A stretch of DNA of 7,777 nucleotides from an uncultured Roseiflexaceae bacterium (GTDB taxonomy: Bacteria; Chloroflexota; Chloroflexia; Chloroflexales; Roseiflexaceae). Made by a program: the position numbers and the translations under genes. Each line of letters opens with the position of its first letter. Within the stretch, counting starts at the first letter, position 1. The notes below the pieces were generated by a model. The model worked only from the letters and a program-made list of their open reading frames with translations, had not been told where the DNA came from and ran no database searches. The DNA lies in contig CAIZHO010000191.1 in NCBI GenBank assembly GCA_903932805.1, forward strand, positions 1 to 7,777, written 5' to 3'. Below are positions 1 through 5,984 of this stretch, one piece after another.

Positions 1-2552
1 ATCGTACTGGTAGGACGCGGTTTCGGATCTTTTTTGGGGCTCACAGACGTTGATGCGCCACGGGATGAGACAACACGCGGACTTGGTGTTTTGGTTGATG
101 CAGAACCCGTGCGCTTGGTGACTGCTCGTTTCACCGGTTTCGCCGCCGTACTTTTGCGCGTTGGTGTGGAGTTTGTTACTGGCTTTGCGACAGCCCGCTT
201 CGTGCTCTTGGCAGTCTTGGGCGTGGCGGTACCACGTTTGGGTTTGGTTGTTGCAGCACCGCGGGCAGCAATCGCACGGGCAGCTGCAGCCCCGCGGCGG
301 GGCGGTTTGGCGGCCTCGACCGCCGGGTCATAGGTAGCGACCTCAGCGAGATCATTCACGATGTAATCACAGGTTGGGTACCCACTGCACCCATAGAATG
401 GCCGACCGAACGCACCTTTGCGCTTGAGCAATTCGTGTGCGCTACACTTTGGGCAGGTTATCCCTGTTGGTTCAGGCGGGGCAACCGGCTTGCCGGTTTT
501 GTCGAGTCGAAGCGTCCCTTTGCAGCTGGGGTACCCCATACATGCCAGAAAATTACCGAAGCGGCCGCGGCGCACCATCATCGGCCCTTTACACGTTGGG
601 CATTCGACGTCGGGCATCGGCGCGGTGTCGATTGTTTTCAGCACAATGTTGCCATTTGTGCGCACAAAATCGCTGGTAAATGAACAGTCCGGGTAGCGTG
701 TACAGCCCACAAACTCACCCTGACTGCCAAACTTGACCATGAGCATGCCTGCATCGCACTTGGGGCATGGCAATGGGGTGACGGTATCGACTCGTTCTTT
801 GCGAGCGTGCTCGAGGGCAAGCAAAAAGACTTTGTAATACTCATCGACCACTGCAAGCCACTTTTCGTGACCCTCGGCAACCAGATCGAGTCGATCTTCG
901 AGTAACGACGTGTACGGATAGTCGACGATTTTGTCGAAATCTTCGACCAGCAAGTCATTCACCTTCTCGCCGAGTGTCGTCGGGAGGTATCGACCTGCGG
1001 CGACCTCGACATACTTACGGTCGACAATCGTCGCAGTAATTGTTGAGTACGTTGACGGCCGCCCAATCCCCAAACGTTCGAGCTCTTTGATGAGGGTAGC
1101 GTCGCTGTAGCGTGGAGGCGGTTCGGTAAAGTGTTGCATGGGCGACAGCAGGTGCAATGCCAATGCTTCGGCTATCGCCAAGACCGGCAATCGGCGCTCT
1201 TTGTCTTCGTCTTCTTCGCCATCGTCGAGACCGACATTGTAGACCGCCAAAAATCCAGGCACCTTGAGCACCGAACCAGTCGCTCGGAAGGTATACGGTG
1301 CCTTACTCAGCTGGTCTGTCGGCAACACAGCTCCTGCGGCAATATCGACAGTCTGTGAGTCAAATACCGCTGGTGCCATTTGACTGGCAATGAACCGTTT
1401 CCAAATCAAGTCATACAAGCGGGCTTGATCGTGATTCATCTTGCCACGGATGTCGCTCGGATTGCGGGCCGCCAACGTCGGGCGAATCGCCTCATGCGCT
1501 TCTTGTGCACCTTTTGCTTTGGTGGTGTAGGTATTTGGTTTGGTCGGGATCGCATCTGCACCATAGGTGGCACTGATATATGCTCGGGCCTCGTCTTGTG
1601 CGTCTTTGGAGACATTGACACTGTCGGTACGCATATAGGTAATCAGACCGACGGCACCTTCGGAGCCACCCACGTCGATGCCTTCATAGAGTTGTTGCGC
1701 GACCATCATGGTCTTTTTGGCCGAAAAGCCGAGTTTGCGTGATGCTTCCTGTTGCAGCGTACTGGTAATAAACGGCGGCGGCGCATTGCGTTTTTTGTCT
1801 TTGCGTTCTATCGACTGCACACGCCACTGCGCATGCTGCAAATCTGCAACGATGCGACCGGCATGTGCTTCGTCTGCTACATAGAATTTTTCGATTTTCT
1901 TGCCATCGACTTCGATCAAATTGGCACGAAACGGGGTTGCTTTGTCCTTCAGCTTGAGCAAATCTGCTTCGATGCTCCAGTATTCTTGCTTGACAAATGC
2001 CTGGATTTCGCGCTCCCGTTCGACGACCAGCCGGACCGCTACGGACTGCACCCGTCCTCCGGACAAACCGCGTCGCACACGGTTCCACAGAACCCGAGAC
2101 AATCCGTAGCCGACCAATCGATCGACGATACGCCGAGCCTGTTGCGCATTGACGAGGTCCATATCGATAGACCGTGGATGATCCATGGCAGCGCGGACCG
2201 CATTCGGCGTAATTTCGGTGAACGTCACGCGATGGATGGGAGTCTTGCGTGGGATAGAGATAGATTCGACGATGTGCCAGGCTATTGCCTCGCCCTCGCG
2301 ATCAGGGTCGGTCGCCATATAGACGGCACTGGCTTTGCGCGCTGCCGCCCGCAAATCCGATATCACACGCTCTTTGCCCGGCATCACGATGTAATTGGGC
2401 AAATAATCATTGGCAATATCTATTGCACTCTCTTGCTTGGGCAAGTCACGGACATGACCAATCGAGGCAATCACGGTGTACCCTTTTCCCAAGTATTTTT
2501 CTATCGTTTTGGCTTTGGCAGGAGATTCTACAATTACCAATTTATCTGACAT
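1..2552 (-). CDS. topA: DNA topoisomerase I (type IA), C-terminal end cut by window edge
   Basis: Relaxes negatively supercoiled DNA by cutting one strand through a 5'-phosphotyrosine link and passing the other strand; acts on the chromosome in the cytoplasm. The 850 visible codons show the full type IA core. An N-terminal TOPRIM domain has V-I-V-E-S-P with Glu9 and D-P-D-R-E-G-E with Asp82, Asp84 and Glu86 (Mg2+ binding). G-L-S-A-G-R-V-Q-S follows. The active site is I-T-Y-M-R-T-D-S with catalytic Tyr306 (codon 1635-1637). H-E-A-I-R-P-T lies near residue 355 and G-I-G-R-P-S-T-Y near 495. Three C4 zinc ribbons of the topoisomerase type (C-P-x-C ... C-x-x-Y-P-x-C) occupy roughly residues 595-623, 647-676 and 699-728. 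A tail of at least 120 residues rich in Lys, Arg, Ala, Thr and Pro runs off the window without a stop. No essential residue is missing. The start at 2552 is chosen because GAGGGA lies 5 bases upstream and the predicted promoter leaves almost no leader for the in-frame ATG at 2576, which would add eight residues. Divergent from the membrane-protein operon. Identification is secure; only the 3' end and exact start are open. Confidence 0.97.
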   Translation of the reverse strand, partial: MSDKLVIVESPAKAKTIEKYLGKGYTVIASIGHVRDLPKQESAIDIANDYLPNYIVMPGKERVISDLRAAARKASAVYMATDPDREGEAIAWHIVESISIPRKTPIHRVTFTEITPNAVRAAMDHPRSIDMDLVNAQQARRIVDRLVGYGLSRVLWNRVRRGLSGGRVQSVAVRLVVEREREIQAFVKQEYWSIEADLLKLKDKATPFRANLIEVDGKKIEKFYVADEAHAGRIVADLQHAQWRVQSIERKDKKRNAPPPFITSTLQQEASRKLGFSAKKTMMVAQQLYEGIDVGGSEGAVGLITYMRTDSVNVSKDAQDEARAYISATYGADAIPTKPNTYTTKAKGAQEAHEAIRPTLAARNPSDIRGKMNHDQARLYDLIWKRFIASQMAPAVFDSQTVDIAAGAVLPTDQLSKAPYTFRATGSVLKVPGFLAVYNVGLDDGEEDEDKERRLPVLAIAEALALHLLSPMQHFTEPPPRYSDATLIKELERLGIGRPSTYSTITATIVDRKYVEVAAGRYLPTTLGEKVNDLLVEDFDKIVDYPYTSLLEDRLDLVAEGHEKWLAVVDEYYKVFLLALEHARKERVDTVTPLPCPKCDAGMLMVKFGSQGEFVGCTRYPDCSFTSDFVRTNGNIVLKTIDTAPMPDVECPTCKGPMMVRRGRFGNFLACMGYPSCKGTLRLDKTGKPVAPPEPTGITCPKCSAHELLKRKGAFGRPFYGCSGYPTCDYIVNDLAEVATYDPAVEAAKPPRRGAAAARAIAARGAATTKPKRGTATPKTAKSTKRAVAKPVTNSTPTRKSTAAKPVKRAVTKRTGSASTKTPSPRVVSSRGASTSVSPKKDPKPRPTST

Positions 2553-2557
2553 CGATG

Positions 2558-2563
2558 TCCCTC
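2558..2563 (-). promoter_or_regulatory. Ribosome binding site that decides the topA start
   Basis: On the minus strand GAGGGA sits 5 bases before the ATG at 2552, a good Shine-Dalgarno match. A rival GGGAG (2584-2588) lies 7 bases before the in-frame ATG at 2576. It coincides with the predicted transcription start near 2588, so on that transcript the rival site would be at the extreme 5' end and probably little used. Confidence 0.6.
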
Positions 2564-2594
2564 TTGCTTGCTGCATGGCCCGACTCCCTTTTTC

Positions 2595-2622
2595 AATATA
2601 GGTCGAAAAACGCTGTTGTCAA
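2595..2622 (-). promoter_or_regulatory. Predicted sigma-70-type promoter of topA
   Basis: Reading the minus strand, TTGACA (2617-2622, perfect -35 consensus) is followed by a 16-base spacer and TATATT (2595-2600, five of six matches to the -10 consensus). Transcription would start near 2588, about 36 bases before the topA ATG at 2552. The -35 box overlaps the right-hand part of the left arm of an inverted repeat, so binding there could block RNA polymerase. This is a consensus match only, but strong and correctly placed. Confidence 0.65.
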
Positions 2623-2640
2623 GTATTTCGATACAACAGC
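2612..2640. repeat. 8-bp inverted repeat over the topA -35 region, possible operator
   Basis: GCTGTTGT (2612-2619) and ACAACAGC (2633-2640) are perfect inverted copies separated by 13 bases. Arm centres lie 21 bases apart, about two helical turns, which is what a dimeric DNA-binding protein would need. Nested within is GTAT-TTCG-ATAC (2623-2634), a small competing palindrome. The left arm shares bases with the topA -35 box. There is no run of T after it in either direction, so it is unlikely to be a terminator. An operator role is inferred. Confidence 0.45.
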
Positions 2641-2829
2641 TCAGAACTGGTGCCCTGGACGCATTTCCTTTTCTCTCAAACGTATGCCGTGTAGACAGCT
2701 CGTGGCAGTACGTTGTGCTTCATTCGTTCACCAATTGTCGGTGCTGAATCGGTCCACATTCCCACGCAACACCAATGCGCCACCGCACCACGGGCAATCA
2801 TCTGCAGCTTTTTTCACCCTACCAACAGC

Positions 2830-2846
2830 GTCAATCATTGTCAATC
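2830..2846. repeat. Tandem GTCAATC direct repeat, one helical turn apart
   Basis: GTCAATC occurs at 2830-2836 and again at 2840-2846, start to start exactly 10 bases, with ATT between. Heptamers repeated at one helical turn are a common layout for response-regulator binding sites. The repeat lies about 55 bases upstream of the TATAAT at 2899, a reasonable place for an activator. On the minus strand the same bases read TTGACA/TTGACG. The motif is short, so chance is possible. Confidence 0.3.
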
Positions 2847-2898
2847 GTTTTTATCTTGAATCAGACACAATCAACTACCATACGTTTTCGTAACGCAG

Positions 2899-2904
2899 TA
2901 TAAT
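2899..2904 (+). promoter_or_regulatory. Candidate -10 box for the rightward membrane-protein operon
   Basis: A perfect TATAAT stands on the plus strand, 125 bases before the start codon at 3030. No good -35 box lies 16-18 bases upstream (for example TACCAT at 2876-2881), and there is no TGn extended -10. If it is the promoter it would need an activator, and it would give a leader of roughly 120 bases. It could be chance in this A/T-rich stretch. Confidence 0.35.
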
Positions 2905-2998
2905 TCACCGATATACGTGATTTCTTTTCATTCCTCAATAAAAGAACTGACTGTTACTACTATTTCATTGGGAACAAGACGCATCGGACACCACACCG

Positions 2999-3011
2999 GT
3001 GCCGTAGGCAC
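2999..3011 (+). repeat. Small hairpin just upstream of the rightward start codon
   Basis: GTGCC (2999-3003), a GTA loop and GGCAC (3007-3011) form a 5-bp stem in the leader RNA. It ends 5 bases before the AGGG ribosome binding site at 3017-3020. No T-run follows, so it is not an intrinsic terminator. It could slow translation initiation or be neutral. Confidence 0.3.
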
Positions 3012-3016
3012 GAATC

Positions 3017-3020
3017 AGGG
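3017..3020 (+). promoter_or_regulatory. Ribosome binding site of the first membrane-protein gene
   Basis: AGGG lies 9 bases before the ATG at 3030, a modest Shine-Dalgarno match. An out-of-frame ATG at 3022 opens a five-codon frame ending at 3039 across the real start, but it sits directly against the AGGG and is unlikely to be used. Confidence 0.45.
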
Positions 3021-3029
3021 CATGCTAGA

Positions 3030-5984
3030 ATGCAGCTAAGACTGCCTCCTATTGCGGAGAATGACTTGAGTATTTTGATTCTCGCGTGTGTCGTGGCGAT
3101 CGTCATTGCCACCGGTTGGCCGATGGTCGCCCGACTCGGCGATGCGACGCACCCCCTCGATAGACTCTATCAAGCAGCCCTCATTGGAATGCTCTTCCAT
3201 GGTGGGTGTGCGGTCCTGCTGGCGGGCATGGGTGTCTTTTCACTCGTGCTGCATAGCGTGTGTGCATTGGTTTTTGTTGGTGCCACTGGCTGGTGGGCAT
3301 GGCGTGGTCCTGGAATGCAATGGCCAACATGGGCGATCATTCGACCGCTGCGCTGGGAGGCAGCCGCAATGGGTGCGGTGCTCATAGTGACATTGCTGCT
3401 CAACGGTACGCCTGCACAGGTTATATTTGGCGGCCGTGACGCAGGGATATATGCAAATACCGGCTTTGCCATTGCACGGACGGGGTCGATAGTCCAACAC
3501 GATGCCATCGTGGCAGACCTCGCGACTCGCCGTGGGACCGATGCTGACGCAGCACAAGGCTGGTCCAATCTGCTTGGGGTGCAGTCTGCAGATCGTTTTA
3601 TGTCTACACGCATGCGGCTCGCGGGATTGTTCATTTCCGAGATATACGCAACCGACGGAGCCTACACTCCGCAATTCTTGCACCTCTTCCCGGCGTGGAT
3701 TGCCCTTTTTACGGCCGCATTCGGCGTACAAATGGGCCTCCTGGCCACGGGTTTGGCGGGATTGATGGGGGTGTGGGGGCTGGGAATGGCCGGTCGCGCA
3801 TTGTTTGGCCCGGCAGTAGGCATCATCGCCATGACGTTGCTGGCACTCAACGGTGTGCAAGTCTGGTTTAGTCGCTACCCCATGTCCGAAACAACTGCTC
3901 AATGGCTGTTTTTTGCCATGGTATATGCGTTGCTGCGCTACACCGCGCCTGCACGCCCCGATCGCAATCTCGCCGCCTTGCTCCTCGGGTTGGCTGCCGG
4001 GCAGTTTTTGCTTGCACGGCTCGACTTTGTCTTTGTGTTGGTGCCGTTTGTCGGGTGGCTCGGGTGGCAATGGTTACGCAACACAGATCATCCGGGATTC
4101 CGCTGGGTGGTGTGGGGATTTGCTGGCACGGGATTGCATGGGCTGATCCACCTATTGACGTTGTCGCGTGGCTATTTCATCGATACGTTTTTTGCGCGGT
4201 TGCAGGACACTGCACTCAGTGCGTTGGTTGTTTTCCCACTCCTCACGCCGAACCTGCAGCGCATCTTCTTGATCCGCCCGTGTTCGCCGCTGACCTACCA
4301 ACCGTGTCCGAATCAGAGCATCCCGGATGCAGCATGGAACTATCCACGAATTGGATTCGAGTTGGCATGTGTAGTACTCGTGATTGTCGGCGCGCTCTGG
4401 GTGCGCAGACAGCCACACCTATTTGCGCGCATCCACGCGTTCGTACGTCCATTTCAGTTGCCGCTCAGCCGCATTTTTGCAGTCGTACTCGGTAGTGCCG
4501 TGTTATATGCATACCTGATTCGGCCACAAATCCTCACACCAACGGTCGTTGCTGACGCATTTGGATGCATGACATCGGCACAGCGCGTACACCCGACAGG
4601 CAGTTGTCTTGCGCTCCAAGGGTATATCGGCGCACCCATTCGACCGCCCACGTACCCCGACCCGGTGGCACGATTTGTCACTCATGTCGGCGCCGCGCTT
4701 CGGCTGATGCCATCGAGTGATCCAGAGCCGCTCCGCGACTTGTATGCCAACTCGATGGCGAATCTGGTACGCGTCGGCTGGTACATTTCGCCGTTTGGTA
4801 TCGAAATGACGTTTATTGGACTCATGGTGCTCTTGTGGCGCGGGATAAATCGGCACAATTGGTTTTTTCTGGGCGTTACATTACTGACCGCTTTTGTGTT
4901 TATCCAACTGAGTTACGGCACGAGTAGTCAGACGTACATCTATATCATGCGCCGCTACCTCCCCAACATATATCCTGGTTTTGCGTTATTGAGCGCATAC
5001 GGTGCGGTTGCTCTATGGGGAACCGCGTGGTGGCGAAGACTGCTGAGCGCAGGCAGCGTCGCAGTGTTGGTGCTCTTTCTTGGAGCCACGATACGACCGG
5101 TGATTGCCGTGCCCGAATTGCAGGGGTCATTTGCCCTGGTCGAACGCATCGCAGCATTGAGCACCACTGCCGATATTACGTTAGTGCGTGGTGGATCGCC
5201 ACGGTACGTGGCTGCCCGTGATGCCGCTGACACACTGGCGTTACCGCTGATCGCGATACACGGCCAGCAGGTCTTTGGGTTGCGGAGTGAACGCCCCGAA
5301 AAATACGGTCGGGACTTGGTCACGCTCTTTCGGCGGTGGAAATCCGATGGACGTGCAGTCTATGCACTCGTCGGTGCAAACGGAGCACTCTGGTTCCCTG
5401 GCATGCATTTCGTCAAAAAAGAATACATACAGGCGCGTATCCCGGAGTTTTCGCAATTACTCAATCAAAAGCCTGCCCTAATTGACTCGCTCAACATCAG
5501 TTATCAGCGCTACGAATTGGTCGACGGAACAGCCCCGTTACCCGCGAGCATCGATGCAACCGACACGAGCGCGCAAGTCAGCGGGTTTTATCCGGTCGAA
5601 ACAATCGCTGATCGGACGTTTGCATGGGTCGAACCAACGAGTGAGATCCGTTTGCCGCTCCCTCGAGCCGGAGCACGCGTCATCCTCAGACTCAACAGTG
5701 GGCTCCGTCCAGACGGCAGTGTCCCCGAGGTGTGTGCCCGTTTGGCCGGTCAACCGCTGCCATGGAGCAACACCGAGCCAGTCTGGACGGCACCGATCTG
5801 CAACCCAATCCATGATCACGACGAACCGATGTTGTTGACGGTGCCGGCAGGCATGACTTCGGCGACAGATACCCTGTTGGTGCGCATCGAAGCACCAGGC
5901 TGGGTACCTGCGCTTGCTGATGCAGCGCTTAACGACTTCCGTACCCTCGGGGTGCAATTTGTGTCGGCGCAGGTACGCGAATGA
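3030..5984 (+). CDS. Large multi-pass membrane protein, GT-C-type glycosyltransferase-like
   Basis: Probably transfers a sugar from a lipid-linked donor to an acceptor outside the cytoplasmic membrane; donor and acceptor are unknown. The 984 residues begin with a membrane segment (about 13-33) followed by roughly fifteen more hydrophobic segments up to about residue 693. After the fourth comes a long polar loop (about 130-215) opening with G-G-R-D-A-G-I-Y. Its Asp137 is in the place where GT-C enzymes carry an essential acidic residue in an external loop. F-S-R-Y-P-M-S-E (Arg282, Glu287) follows the segment near 260-280 and resembles a motif seen in GT39/ArnT-like proteins. Residues about 694-984 form a soluble C-terminal part: an alpha/beta stretch, then a beta-rich segment. 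Cysteines pair up in likely external regions (418/426, 513/526, 902/924). Start chosen for AGGG 9 bases upstream and a hydrophobic segment right after it. The stop overlaps the next gene by four bases (ATGA), indicating coupling. Fold class fairly likely; exact family not recognised. Confidence 0.85.
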   Translation: MQLRLPPIAENDLSILILACVVAIVIATGWPMVARLGDATHPLDRLYQAALIGMLFHGGCAVLLAGMGVFSLVLHSVCALVFVGATGWWAWRGPGMQWPTWAIIRPLRWEAAAMGAVLIVTLLLNGTPAQVIFGGRDAGIYANTGFAIARTGSIVQHDAIVADLATRRGTDADAAQGWSNLLGVQSADRFMSTRMRLAGLFISEIYATDGAYTPQFLHLFPAWIALFTAAFGVQMGLLATGLAGLMGVWGLGMAGRALFGPAVGIIAMTLLALNGVQVWFSRYPMSETTAQWLFFAMVYALLRYTAPARPDRNLAALLLGLAAGQFLLARLDFVFVLVPFVGWLGWQWLRNTDHPGFRWVVWGFAGTGLHGLIHLLTLSRGYFIDTFFARLQDTALSALVVFPLLTPNLQRIFLIRPCSPLTYQPCPNQSIPDAAWNYPRIGFELACVVLVIVGALWVRRQPHLFARIHAFVRPFQLPLSRIFAVVLGSAVLYAYLIRPQILTPTVVADAFGCMTSAQRVHPTGSCLALQGYIGAPIRPPTYPDPVARFVTHVGAALRLMPSSDPEPLRDLYANSMANLVRVGWYISPFGIEMTFIGLMVLLWRGINRHNWFFLGVTLLTAFVFIQLSYGTSSQTYIYIMRRYLPNIYPGFALLSAYGAVALWGTAWWRRLLSAGSVAVLVLFLGATIRPVIAVPELQGSFALVERIAALSTTADITLVRGGSPRYVAARDAADTLALPLIAIHGQQVFGLRSERPEKYGRDLVTLFRRWKSDGRAVYALVGANGALWFPGMHFVKKEYIQARIPEFSQLLNQKPALIDSLNISYQRYELVDGTAPLPASIDATDTSAQVSGFYPVETIADRTFAWVEPTSEIRLPLPRAGARVILRLNSGLRPDGSVPEVCARLAGQPLPWSNTEPVWTAPICNPIHDHDEPMLLTVPAGMTSATDTLLVRIEAPGWVPALADAALNDFRTLGVQFVSAQVRE

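Larger units (their letters stand above)
2577..3029. other. Divergent intergenic region between topA and the membrane-protein operon
   Basis: About 450 bases without a convincing gene, visibly richer in A and T than the flanking genes. Besides the topA promoter and its inverted repeat it holds a tandem GTCAATC repeat (2830-2846), a perfect TATAAT on the plus strand (2899-2904) and a small hairpin (2999-3011). A 36-codon minus-strand frame (2728-2838) encodes C-P-W-C-G-G, the first half of a zinc ribbon, but has no ribosome binding site and no second cysteine pair, so it is not called as a gene. A long-frame extension of plus-strand coding from inside topA (to about 2893) is an antisense shadow. 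No structured RNA or terminator was recognised. Confidence 0.7.

Noticed and set aside
34..333. 99-codon plus-strand frame with an Ala/Arg/Val-rich translation
   Set aside because: It is the reverse complement of the low-complexity basic tail of TopA, which produces open frames on the opposite strand.
1752..2549. 265-codon plus-strand open frame
   Set aside because: It lies entirely antisense to the topA catalytic core, whose motifs are unmistakable, and its own translation shows no recognisable domain.
2612..2640. Inverted repeat as a transcription terminator
   Set aside because: No T-run follows in either direction, the loop is 13 bases long, and the genes on both sides read away from it.
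2285..2893. 202-codon plus-strand frame running from topA into the intergenic region
   Set aside because: Most of it is antisense to the TOPRIM region of topA. The intergenic part has no motif and no ribosome binding site was seen.
3022..3039. Five-codon upstream frame overlapping the start at 3030
   Set aside because: Its ATG directly abuts the AGGG, too close for ribosome binding, and short frames of this size are expected by chance.
3240..4070. 276-codon minus-strand open frame
   Set aside because: Antisense to the 984-residue membrane protein; its composition (rich in Cys, His, Pro and Gln) is that of a shadow frame and no motif is visible.
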